Assembly (NCBI RefSeq): GCF_046237015.1
Contig: NZ_JBJYIN010000018.1
Location: 1 to 64,000 of the forward strand
Reading direction: 5' to 3'
DNA length: 64,000 nt
From: JBJYIN01 sp046237015
GTDB lineage: Bacteria; Pseudomonadota; Gammaproteobacteria; Enterobacterales; Enterobacteriaceae
Shown: positions 35,117 through 42,917 of the stretch, piece by piece
Layout: each line of letters starts with the position of its first letter
Numbering within the stretch: position 1 is the stretch's first letter
Translations under genes and position numbers: made by a program
Notes under the pieces: model-generated
Told to the model about the DNA's origin: nothing
The model's database searches: none
What the model saw: only the letters and a program-made list of their open reading frames with translations

Positions 35117-35554
35117 ATGGAATTGCCATTAGGATCTGATTTAGCTCGTCTGGTGCGTGTTTGGCGTGCTTTAGTCGATCATCGATTGAAACCGCTGGAT
35201 TTAACGCAAACGCATTGGGTTACGTTGCATAACATCTACCATCTTCCGCCTGGTCAATCACAGATTCAATTGGCGAAAGCGATAGGGATTGAGCAGCCTT
35301 CATTAGTCAGAACATTAGACCAATTGGAAGAGAAGGGGTTGATTACCAGACATGTTTGTTCGCACGATCGGCGAGCCAAACGTATCATGTTGACGGATGC
35401 TGCCGAACCGATTATTCAGGCTGTCACCGATGTAATTAGCCATACTCGTAATGAAGTATTATTCGGCATTACGTCTGAACAAGTTGATGAATTAGCGTTG
35501 CTGATTGCTCGACTGGAACAGAATATATTGGCGTTGAATGAGGAGCAGGTTTAG
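35117..35554 (+). CDS. slyA: MarR-family regulator SlyA (Hor)
   Basis: Winged-helix dimeric regulator that counteracts H-NS. In Pectobacterium the homologue Hor controls exoenzymes, carbapenem antibiotic and virulence. The 145-aa product has the conserved start MELPLGSDLARLVRVWRALVDHRLKPL and the DNA-binding wing (QPSLVRTLDQLEEKGLITR...SHDRRAKRI). ATG 35117 has AAGGAG 5 nt upstream; the in-frame GTG at 35114 is too close to it. Confidence 0.95.
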   Translation: MELPLGSDLARLVRVWRALVDHRLKPLDLTQTHWVTLHNIYHLPPGQSQIQLAKAIGIEQPSLVRTLDQLEEKGLITRHVCSHDRRAKRIMLTDAAEPIIQAVTDVISHTRNEVLFGITSEQVDELALLIARLEQNILALNEEQV

Positions 35555-35782
35555 TTAAGCCCGGTGAGAATATCTAAAATTAAACCCTGGAACATCCCAA
35601 GATTATTATTGATCTTTTTTTCCGGGGTTCGATATTGTTGTACATATATCCGTCATGGTGCAAGTTGCAAGATAGAAACGTTGATGTGTTTTTGAACCGG
35701 GCTTGTGCTGCCTCATTTAAAATGAGATTCATGGATGATTAGGATAATGAACGCCACAAATGCAAAAGTAACGTTTGACGCG

Positions 35783-35816
35783 TTTATGTTCGCCACTGAT
35801 GAGTGGCGAACATAAA
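35783..35816. terminator. perfect 15-bp hairpin between slyA and slyB
   Basis: TTTATGTTCGCCACT and AGTGGCGAACATAAA are perfect inverted repeats around a GATG loop, ending 4 nt before the slyB stop codon. It is placed as a bidirectional terminator for the convergent pair, with the outer A/T pairs of the stem standing in for a U-tract. Confidence 0.6.
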
Positions 35817-35820
35817 GGGA

Positions 35821-36288
35821 TTAACGAGGGGAGACGGTAATGCTGCGCCCGTTGCTTGCCATCGCAACGCGTTGCCCTGCGCTGAATTTTGTGTCGCCTT
35901 GTTTTTGTACAACCATAATGGTCGAGCCGTCATCTTTACGAATTTCTAACTCAACACCCTGCGTACGGTTCAATGCACCAGTGGCGCTTTGCCCTGCTAC
36001 GCCGCCAGCCACCGCGCCTGCAGCGGTAGCCAGACTACGGCCGGAACCACCGCCGATAGTGTTACCCAGGAATCCCCCGAGAACAGCACCGCCAAGCGCC
36101 CCAATGACATTGGAATCTTCACCGGCCTGAATTTGTACCGGGCGCATGGAAACGATGGTGCCGTACGTGACGGTCTGCACCTGTTTGGCTTCGGAGGCGC
36201 TATACACATCTCCTGAAAGCGTGCTGGTATTGGCGCAGCCAGCCAGAGTGATACCTGCGAGGGTCACCACAAGCAAACGCTTCATCAT
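35821..36288 (-). CDS. slyB: outer-membrane lipoprotein SlyB
   Basis: Glycine-zipper outer-membrane lipoprotein of the PhoPQ and envelope-stress regulons in relatives. The 155-aa product has lipobox LAGC at residues 16-19, the conserved stretch LSGDVYSASEAKQVQ and a glycine-zipper segment (GALGGAVLGGFLGNTIGGGSG). The start ATG 36288 (MMKRLLVV) has GGAG 8 nt upstream. I did not find a convincing PhoP box. Confidence 0.95.
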   Translation of the reverse strand: MMKRLLVVTLAGITLAGCANTSTLSGDVYSASEAKQVQTVTYGTIVSMRPVQIQAGEDSNVIGALGGAVLGGFLGNTIGGGSGRSLATAAGAVAGGVAGQSATGALNRTQGVELEIRKDDGSTIMVVQKQGDTKFSAGQRVAMASNGRSITVSPR

Positions 36289-36666
36289 AATAAAGACTCC
36301 TGTAATGGCAAATATGTCGGTAGAGGCATAATTCAACCGACGAATGTTATACCTGTAAATTATGGTTTGGCTTTACGCCGCATTCCACTCTTTTTACGTA
36401 TTTTCGCAGACTATGATAGTGCGCTTCAACGGGTGATAAACAGAGCGTAAAATTTTACCCACTCGGTTTTTGTCGTAAATGTCGTCTTTGTAGCAAACTA
36501 TGTCTGCATAAGAAATAAAGTCAATAGGCTATTTTCCAACAAAAATGTAACAAGTATGGCAAAAACATAAAAAATTTTAATAATTCAGTTTGTTAAAATG
36601 CTATTTTGTCGCAGTTATCTTTTTAACCACCGCTCCTCTTCGCCCCGCAGGGGAAAAGGCCATGAA
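36289..36666. other. divergent slyB/anmK intergenic region
   Basis: A 378-bp gap expected to hold both promoters. A TTAAAAT -10-like hexamer occurs near 36591-36597, ahead of anmK. No operator, small gene or repeat is recognised. Confidence 0.3.
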
Positions 36667-37779
36667 ATGAGATCAGGCAGATACATTGGTGTGATGTCGG
36701 GAACCAGCCTCGACGGTATTGATGTGGTATTGGCGGCAATTGATGAACACACGGTCGCACAACAAGCCAGCTATTGTCATCCGATACCGCCGGATATCAA
36801 AAAGACGATTTTATCTATGTGTCAGGGGCAAAAAGTCACCCTTTCTGCGCTGGGACAATTGGACACGCGTTTGGGCATACTCTTTGCGGATGCTGTGTTG
36901 GCTTTACTGAAAAAAACAGAACTCAACCCACAGGATATTACGGCAATTGGTTGTCATGGTCAGACCGTTTGGCATGAGCCCAATGGTGAAGCGCCTTGTA
37001 CATTGCAAATCGGTGATAATAATCGTATCTCGGCGATGACCGGCATTACCACCGTGGGGGATTTTCGCCGCCGAGACCTGGCTTATGGCGGGCAGGGCGC
37101 GCCGCTGGTACCGGCATTTCATCATGCGTTGCTGTTACACTCGATTGAACGCCGCATTGTGCTGAATATTGGTGGTATTGCGAATATATCACTGTTGGTG
37201 CCGGGCGTTGCGGTACGCGGTTATGATACTGGCCCGGGAAATATGTTGCTTGATGCATGGATCTGGCGTCATTGTGCTCAACCTTATGATAAGGATGCCG
37301 AATGGGCGTTATCTGGGCAAGTCAACGCGTTACTGTTACAACGCCTGATGACCGATCCTTATTTCTCTCAGCGCGCACCGAAAAGCACCGGACGTGAGTA
37401 TTTTAATATGGGCTGGCTGGAGCGAAAACTATCTGGTTTACCGCCGTTATCGCCACAGGATGTGCAGGCAACATTGACGGAACTGACGGCGGTGAGCGTG
37501 GCAGATCAGGTTTTGCTCTCAGGGGGGTGTGAGCGTCTACTGGTTTGTGGCGGTGGGGCCAGAAACCCGCTGATCATGGCTAGGTTATCTGCATTATTGC
37601 CAGGCATTGAAGTCAGTACAACGGATGAATTTGGGATCAGCGGCGATGATATGGAAGCACTGGCGTTTGCCTGGCTGGCTTCGCGAACGCTATCCGGATT
37701 ACCTGGAAATCTCCCTTCGGTGACGGGAGCCAGTCAGGAAACACTGCTTGGTGCGATTTATCCGGTCATGGTGGATTAA
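36667..37779 (+). CDS. anmK: anhydro-N-acetylmuramic acid kinase
   Basis: Peptidoglycan-recycling kinase that hydrolyses and phosphorylates anhydro-MurNAc to MurNAc-6-phosphate. The 370-aa product starts MRSGRYIGVMSGTSLDGID (phosphate-binding loop) and contains GCHGQTVWHEP, NIGGIANIS and YDTGPGNML, the ASKHA fold motifs. ATG 36667 gives the E. coli N-terminus; the upstream ATG at 36598 would add an unrelated leader. Confidence 0.96.
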   Translation: MRSGRYIGVMSGTSLDGIDVVLAAIDEHTVAQQASYCHPIPPDIKKTILSMCQGQKVTLSALGQLDTRLGILFADAVLALLKKTELNPQDITAIGCHGQTVWHEPNGEAPCTLQIGDNNRISAMTGITTVGDFRRRDLAYGGQGAPLVPAFHHALLLHSIERRIVLNIGGIANISLLVPGVAVRGYDTGPGNMLLDAWIWRHCAQPYDKDAEWALSGQVNALLLQRLMTDPYFSQRAPKSTGREYFNMGWLERKLSGLPPLSPQDVQATLTELTAVSVADQVLLSGGCERLLVCGGGARNPLIMARLSALLPGIEVSTTDEFGISGDDMEALAFAWLASRTLSGLPGNLPSVTGASQETLLGAIYPVMVD

Positions 37780-37846
37780 TCAGATTTTACTGAGATTTCA
37801 TGAGATCGCCTGTTGTTACACTGGTGTAAAACAAGGGGAGATACCA

Positions 37847-38158
37847 ATGAAACGAGTACTGATGGGGATGGCGCTGGTTATTATAAGTGGGTGCAGTTAT
37901 TTTGCGCCGAAACAATCGGTGGAAACGCTGCACTATCAATGTGGCACGATGCCGTTGACAGTTACGATGCAGTCTGGTGATAAATCGTCATCGCAGGTGA
38001 GTTTCCTGCTGGACGGCGAACGGCATAACTTGCCTCAGGTGATATCTGCTTCTGGCGCGCGTTACAGCGATGGATCCTACACGTTCTGGAGCAAGGGCAA
38101 TCATGCCTTCATCCAGAGGGGCGAGCGCGTTATCGTGGACGACTGTCTATTGAACTGA
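37847..38158 (+). CDS. mliC: membrane-bound lysozyme inhibitor of c-type lysozyme MliC
   Basis: Lipoprotein that blocks host c-type lysozyme at the outer membrane. The 103-aa product has a lipoprotein signal (lipobox ISGC), then the MliC fold with HYQCG...VDDC cysteines. The typical Ser/Lys inhibitory region falls in DGSYTFWSKGNHAFI. AGGGGAG is a strong ribosome-binding site 8 nt before ATG 37847. Confidence 0.9.
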   Translation: MKRVLMGMALVIISGCSYFAPKQSVETLHYQCGTMPLTVTMQSGDKSSSQVSFLLDGERHNLPQVISASGARYSDGSYTFWSKGNHAFIQRGERVIVDDCLLN

Positions 38159-38298
38159 TGCCATCAGTTTTACCAACTTGTCATCGTGTCTCTGCCGTTG
38201 ATTGAGATTTTCCGGGGGTGAGCGCAGAATGCGATGCACTACTTGGGGTATAACAGACATACTCATTTCTCAATTCGATATAGCTATAGCAGGACACT

Positions 38299-38982
38299 AT
38301 GACACAGGAAAGCTCACCTTCCGGTAACGCGTCGTTTGTTCAGGACGCCGATATTGCTGATTTACGCCGTGAATATACGCGTGGCGGATTGCGTCGTAGC
38401 GATCTGACCAATAACCCAATGGATTTGTTCGAACGCTGGTTAAGACAGGCGTGTGACGCTCGCCTGGCCGACCCCACGGCGATGTCGGTAGCGACGGTTG
38501 ACGAGCAGGGACAACCCTATCAGCGCATCGTGTTATTAAAGCATTACGACGATAAAGGAATGGTGTTTTACACCAACCTTGGCAGCCGTAAAGCATGCCA
38601 TCTGGCACACAACCCCAGAATTAGTCTGTTGTTTCCCTGGCACATGCTGGAACGACAGGTGATGGTGTTGGGACAGGTTGAAAAACTGCCGCCTTTGGAC
38701 GTACTAAAATATTTTCATAGTCGCCCTAAGGATAGCCAGATTGGTGCCTGGGTATCCAAGCAGTCCAGCCGAATTTCAGCGCGAGGTGTGCTGGAAAGTA
38801 AATTTCTTGAACTTAAGCAAAAATTTCAGCATGGCGACATCCCACTGCCGAGTTTCTGGGGGGGCTTTCGTGTGAAGATCGACTCAATGGAATTTTGGCA
38901 AGGGGGAGAACATCGTTTGCATGACCGGTTTTTCTATCAACGTCAGGGTGAAAACTGGCTGATTGATCGTCTGGCACCCTAA
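38299..38982 (+). CDS. pdxH: pyridoxamine/pyridoxine 5'-phosphate oxidase
   Basis: FMN enzyme that makes pyridoxal phosphate from PNP or PMP. The 227-aa product shows the FMN-binding segments QRIVLLKHYDDKGMVFYTNLGS and SRPKDSQIGAWVSKQSS and ends ENWLIDRLAP, typical of PdxH. It is a little longer at the N-terminus than E. coli. It lies upstream of tyrS, with pdxY beyond, as in E. coli. Confidence 0.96.
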   Translation: MTQESSPSGNASFVQDADIADLRREYTRGGLRRSDLTNNPMDLFERWLRQACDARLADPTAMSVATVDEQGQPYQRIVLLKHYDDKGMVFYTNLGSRKACHLAHNPRISLLFPWHMLERQVMVLGQVEKLPPLDVLKYFHSRPKDSQIGAWVSKQSSRISARGVLESKFLELKQKFQHGDIPLPSFWGGFRVKIDSMEFWQGGEHRLHDRFFYQRQGENWLIDRLAP

Positions 38983-39008
38983 TCTCGAAATATCCTCGTT
39001 TATCTCTG

Positions 39009-39033
39009 GCGCTCCTGTCGTGAGCGCTTTATC
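39009..39033 (+). terminator. hairpin after pdxH
   Basis: GCGCTC (39009-39014) and GAGCGC (39022-39027) form a 6-bp stem followed by TTTATC, 26 nt past the pdxH stop. Confidence 0.5.
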
Positions 39034-39140
39034 CTATGAAGTTTCGCGAACTGAATGCGTCGGCGTTGCAAGTCGTTATGTCTTGCATATCACACTGTAT
39101 TTTTAAACAAGCACATTTTTGCATAAAAACGGAGTTATCG

Positions 39141-40418
39141 ATGGCGAGTAGTAACCTGATTAAACAATTGCAAGAGCGGGGCTTAATTGCCCAGGTAACG
39201 GACGAGGATGCGTTGGCAGAGCGACTGGCGCAAGGGCCAATTGCACTGTATTGCGGCTTCGATCCTACCGCTGACAGCTTGCATTTGGGGCATCTGGTAC
39301 CGCTGCTTTGCCTGAAACGTTTCCAGTTGGCCGGGCATAAACCTGTTGCCTTGGTCGGTGGCGCGACAGGGATGATTGGCGATCCGAGCTTCAAAGCAAC
39401 AGAGCGGAAATTGAACACAGCCGACACCGTTAGCGAATGGGTTGAAAAGATCCGTCGTCAGGTTTCCCCTTTTCTGGATTTCGAATGCGGAGAAAACAGC
39501 GCCATAGCAGCCAACAACTATGATTGGTTTGGTCATATGAATGTGCTCGATTTCCTGCGTGACATCGGTAAGCACTTCTCTGTGAATCAGATGATTAATA
39601 AAGAGGCCGTTAAACAGCGTCTGAACCGTGATGACGTCGGTATTTCGTTCACTGAATTCTCTTACAACCTTCTGCAAGGTTATGATTTTGCCAGCTTGAA
39701 TAAGCAGCATCAGGTTGAATTACAGATTGGCGGTTCCGATCAGTGGGGCAACATCACCTCAGGGATTGACTTGACCCGTCGTATGAACCAGAAACAGGTT
39801 TATGGGATGACCGTGCCGCTGATTACCAAATCAGATGGTACTAAATTTGGTAAAACCGAAGGTGGTGCCATCTGGTTGGATGCCAGCAAGACCAGTCCTT
39901 ACAAATTCTATCAATTCTGGATTAATACGGCGGATGCGGATGTTTACCGTTTCCTGAAATTCTTCACATTCATGAGCCTGGAAGCGATCAATGCGCTGGA
40001 AGAGGAAGACAAAAACAGCGGCAAAGCGCCACGGGCACAATATGTGCTTGCTGAAGAAGTCACTCGCATGGTTCATGGTGAAACTGGCCTGGCAGCGGCT
40101 CGTCGTATTACGCAAAGTTTGTTCTCGGGGTCATTGCAGGATATGACGCAGGATGATTTTGCACAGCTAGCACAGGATGGGATGCCGGTTATCGAACTGG
40201 ATCGCGATGCCGATTTACAGCAGGCACTGGTGAGTGCGGAACTGGTGCCATCGCGTGGTCAGGCACGTACGATGATTTCGTCCAATGCCGTAACCATTAA
40301 TGGTGAAAAGCAGGCCAATCCTGAATATCGCTTCAGTGAAACCGATCGCTTGTTTGACCGTTATACCCTGTTGCGTCGAGGCAAAAAGCACTACTGCTTG
40401 ATTTGCTGGCAAGCATAA
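39141..40418 (+). CDS. tyrS: tyrosyl-tRNA synthetase
   Basis: Class I aminoacyl-tRNA synthetase charging tRNA-Tyr. The 425-aa product starts MASSNLIKQLQERGL. It has the HIGH-like motif HLGHL, the tyrosine site YCGFDPTADS, the KMSKS-like KFGKT and a C-terminal S4 RNA-binding domain (SRGQARTMISSNAVTING). ATG 39141 matches the E. coli start; an upstream in-frame ATG at 39036 would add an unlikely leader. Confidence 0.97.
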   Translation: MASSNLIKQLQERGLIAQVTDEDALAERLAQGPIALYCGFDPTADSLHLGHLVPLLCLKRFQLAGHKPVALVGGATGMIGDPSFKATERKLNTADTVSEWVEKIRRQVSPFLDFECGENSAIAANNYDWFGHMNVLDFLRDIGKHFSVNQMINKEAVKQRLNRDDVGISFTEFSYNLLQGYDFASLNKQHQVELQIGGSDQWGNITSGIDLTRRMNQKQVYGMTVPLITKSDGTKFGKTEGGAIWLDASKTSPYKFYQFWINTADADVYRFLKFFTFMSLEAINALEEEDKNSGKAPRAQYVLAEEVTRMVHGETGLAAARRITQSLFSGSLQDMTQDDFAQLAQDGMPVIELDRDADLQQALVSAELVPSRGQARTMISSNAVTINGEKQANPEYRFSETDRLFDRYTLLRRGKKHYCLICWQA

Positions 40419-40430
40419 GAAAAACCATCA

Positions 40431-40452
40431 GGGAGCGATAGCTCCCTTTATT
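40431..40452 (+). terminator. intrinsic terminator of tyrS
   Basis: GGGAGC-GATA-GCTCCC (40431-40446) followed by TTTATT, 12 nt past the tyrS stop. Confidence 0.8.
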
Positions 40453-40507
40453 CTGTCCGTCAGTGATTAAAGCGCCGTTGCGCAGGCAAGGATCTGAGTT
40501 GTTTCTC

Positions 40508-41365
40508 ATGAAAAATATACTTTCTATTCAATCACACGTTGTTTTTGGACATGCAGGGAATAGTGCCGCCGAATTTCCCATGCGCCGGATGGGGGCAAAC
40601 GTTTGGCCACTGAATACGGTGCAATTTTCTAACCATACGCAGTATGGGCATTGGCGTGGTTGTGTCATGCCGGCAGACCATTTAACGGAGATTATTCAAG
40701 GGATCGCCGATATTGATCGTCTGAAAGATTGCGATGCGGTGCTGAGTGGTTATATCGGCTCGGCGGAGCAGGGTGAACATATCTTGAGTATTGTCCGTCA
40801 GGTCAAAGAGGCTAATCCCGATGCGCTTTACTTCTGTGATCCGGTGATGGGGACGCCTGAAAAAGGATGTATCGTTGCGCCTGGTGTGTCGGATTTTCAT
40901 TGCCATCGTTCATTGCACGTTGCGGATATGATCGCTCCGAATTTACCGGAGTTGGAGTTGCTGAGCGGCCATGCTGTACACAATGTCGCGGAAGCCGTAG
41001 AAATGGCTCGAGCTTTGTGTAAGCAAGGGCCAAAAATTGTGTTGGTCAAACATCTCAGCCGTGCCGCTTATCGTGAAGACAGCTTTGAAATGCTACTGGT
41101 TACGTTGGATGAAGCCTGGCATATCAGTCGCCCTCTGGTTGAGTTTGAACGCCAACCGGTTGGCGTGGGCGATTTAACCAGTGGATTATTGCTGGTCAAT
41201 TTGCTCAAGGGCGTTGCGCTGAATAAAGCGCTCGAACACACGACCGCAGCGGTGTATGAAGTGATGTTGATGACGAAAGAAATGGGTGCATATGAACTGC
41301 AACTGGTGGCTGCGCAGGATGGGATCGCCAACCCTCGCCACCATTTCCTGGCAGAGCGACTGTAA
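40508..41365 (+). CDS. pdxY: pyridoxal kinase PdxY
   Basis: Ribokinase-fold kinase that salvages pyridoxal to pyridoxal phosphate. The 285-aa product starts MKNILSIQSHVVFGHAGNSAAEFPM, has the family segments CDPVMG and APNLPELELLSG, and the catalytic region PVGVGDLTSGLLL. ATG 40508 gives the known start; the reading frame extends upstream without support. Confidence 0.95.
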   Translation: MKNILSIQSHVVFGHAGNSAAEFPMRRMGANVWPLNTVQFSNHTQYGHWRGCVMPADHLTEIIQGIADIDRLKDCDAVLSGYIGSAEQGEHILSIVRQVKEANPDALYFCDPVMGTPEKGCIVAPGVSDFHCHRSLHVADMIAPNLPELELLSGHAVHNVAEAVEMARALCKQGPKIVLVKHLSRAAYREDSFEMLLVTLDEAWHISRPLVEFERQPVGVGDLTSGLLLVNLLKGVALNKALEHTTAAVYEVMLMTKEMGAYELQLVAAQDGIANPRHHFLAERL

Positions 41366-41370
41366 TAGCA

Positions 41371-41391
41371 AGCCCCGTGGTTAACGGGGCT
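41371..41391. terminator. hairpin between pdxY and gstA
   Basis: AGCCCCGT (41371-41378) and ACGGGGCT (41384-41391) form an 8-bp perfect stem in the convergent gap of 33 bp. The following TTCGGTT is a weak U-tract. Confidence 0.6.
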
Positions 41392-41398
41392 TCGGTTC

Positions 41399-42007
41399 CT
41401 ATCCTTTCAGGCGCTCAATCTTCAACGCCATAGCAACAGAAGGGCGTTCAGCGATGTGATCGAGATAAGCCGCCAACGCGGGGTAGCGGAACATATCCAG
41501 CTTCAATGACTGAGCCCAGCGCATCACGGTGAATAGGTAGGCATCTGCAACGCTGAACCGGTTGGCGACCAGATAATTCTGTTCGCTCAGTACCATGTTG
41601 ATGTAGCGGAATTTTACCTGCAAATACTCCACCAGTAATTCTTTATACGTTTCCGGCGTACCGGGTCGGAAAATAGGCGAAAAACTTTTGTGTAACTCGG
41701 ACGAAATATAATTCAGCCATTCAATCGTATGGTAGCGAGCCATGCTGCCTTCAGGGGCGATCAAATTACAATGTGGAACCTGATCCGCAATATATTGCGC
41801 GATAGCAACGCCTTCAGTCAGCACGGTACCATCATCAAGTTGCAGTGCGGGGACAAGCCCTTTTGGGTTGATCTGCTGATAATCGATGCCCCGTTCGGTT
41901 TTCTTCGTTCGGAGATCGACTTTTTCCATTTTAAATTCTAATTTGGATTCCAGCAGCACGATGTGACAAAAGAGAGAACAGCTTCCAGATTTGTAAAACA
42001 GTTTCAT
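41399..42007 (-). CDS. gstA: beta-class glutathione S-transferase GstA
   Basis: Cytosolic glutathione transferase. The 202-aa product begins MKLFYKSGSCSLFCHIVL, with Cys10 that is characteristic of the beta class. It has the glutathione-binding NPKGLVPALQLDDG...LTEGVAIAQYI and the second conserved residue region ISSELHKSF (His). Its position after pdxY is the same as in E. coli. Confidence 0.94.
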   Translation of the reverse strand: MKLFYKSGSCSLFCHIVLLESKLEFKMEKVDLRTKKTERGIDYQQINPKGLVPALQLDDGTVLTEGVAIAQYIADQVPHCNLIAPEGSMARYHTIEWLNYISSELHKSFSPIFRPGTPETYKELLVEYLQVKFRYINMVLSEQNYLVANRFSVADAYLFTVMRWAQSLKLDMFRYPALAAYLDHIAERPSVAMALKIERLKG

Positions 42008-42377
42008 GAAAACCCCTTAATATTATTATTTTTTCCATCTGTTGATGGCGGAATTTTTGCTAAAAAACAGATTTTGTATTTTTACTACAAATAACGATAT
42101 GGGGTTGTGAAGTATTCAGCAAAATGATTCTTCATCACTATCATCGCCATACTTCACGTCACCTACGCTAACGCGTCGTATTGTCCAACATAATAACGTT
42201 TGTCCTGAAACTCAGGCTGGTTAGGGGATAACGTGGCGTAGAAAAAGGCGTGTTGTACGGACTGATTTTGTGCCACAAGCGCATTGCCTCTGCTCTTCCA
42301 TCCCTTCTTGAGCCTGCTCCTATGAGATGCTGTCAACATCGGTTTATGTTGCCAGTCAGCACTAATAATTGATTGGA
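42008..42377. other. gap upstream of gstA
   Basis: This 370-bp stretch before the repeat should hold the gstA promoter (minus strand) and the gene relic described separately. I see no operator. Confidence 0.3.
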
Positions 42378-42435
42378 TATACCCGTCATACTTCAAGTTG
42401 CATGTGCGTTGGCTGCGTTCAGTCACCCGAATCAC
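42163..42435 (-). pseudogene. possible gene relic, 5' end replaced by a repeat
   Basis: A 90-codon minus-strand frame has protein-like composition over its last 70 codons (for example NALVAQNQSVQHAFFYATL and DKRYYVGQYDALA). Its first roughly 20 codons lie inside the interspersed repeat at 42378-42573, and no ribosome-binding site is evident. This suggests the 3' remnant of a gene whose start was lost when the repeat inserted. I do not recognise the family. Confidence 0.25.
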
Positions 42436-42573
42436 TTACTCAAGTAAGCTCATCGGGATTAAATGAGAGACATCCTGTCTCTCACCGAAGGCCAGCCAAA
42501 GGCTGGTCAAATTCGTTCCCGACGAATTTGTCCTTCTCTTGCCGCCTTCCTGAAACTTGAATTATTTGGGGTA
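42378..42573. repeat. roughly 196-bp interspersed repeat (copy 2)
   Basis: It starts TATACCCGTCATACTTCAAG and ends with an inverted version (GAAACTTGAATTATTTGGGG). The first roughly 95 bp equal the inverted right part of the copy at 27175 almost exactly. The middle is different: it holds three small hairpins (GAGAGACATCCTGTCTCTC, then GGCCAGCC/GGCTGGTC, then AAATTCGT/ACGAATTT). Confidence 0.8.
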
Positions 42574-42917
42574 GATAACGTTACGTATATCGTCAAAACT
42601 TACGCTTTCTTTACATTATTTGCCAGATTTGGTGGTTTTCTTTCATTTTTATGCGTCACCTCTCAATCGTATTTCCCCGATATCCATGATGGTGGGGTAA
42701 TGGTCTGGTTTGTTGCTAAAACGTTATTTTTTGTTTGTGTTATCTTTAAATAAGACCGCATGTTTAAACGGGATATTAAATAATCCGCTATACCCAAAAT
42801 CATTCAAGTCGCAGGAAAGTAGCAAGATGGGAAAGTCATCCGATGTGATGACACGGAATACTTGGGGTATGGCGGGTTGGACAAAAGAATAATTTGCCAA
42901 GCCACTTGGGAGGAAGC
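42574..42917. other. gap upstream of acnA with a second repeat type
   Basis: It contains an AT-rich stretch and, at 42789-42880, a shorter repeat related to the one at 55235. Promoters for acnA should lie here, but no site is clear. The small genes ymiA/yciX, found near acnA in E. coli, are not visible. Confidence 0.35.
42789..42880. repeat. shorter repeat with TATACCC/GGGGTAT ends (copy 3)
   Basis: It begins TATACCCAAAATCATTCAAG and continues GGAAAGTAGCAAG, ending near CTTGGGGTATGGCGGG. The left arm resembles that at 55235 (TACCCTCAATAATTCAAGTT...GGAAAGTGGCAAG). It ends about 38 bp before the acnA start. Confidence 0.5.

Noticed and set aside
35627..35670. Degraded repeat end (TATATCCGTCAT...CAAGTTGC)
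   Set aside because: It resembles the interspersed repeat arm but is too short and diverged to annotate with confidence.
36289..36420. PhoP box upstream of slyB
   Set aside because: A GGTTT...CTTTA-like string is present, but the spacing between half-sites is wrong for the direct-repeat PhoP box.
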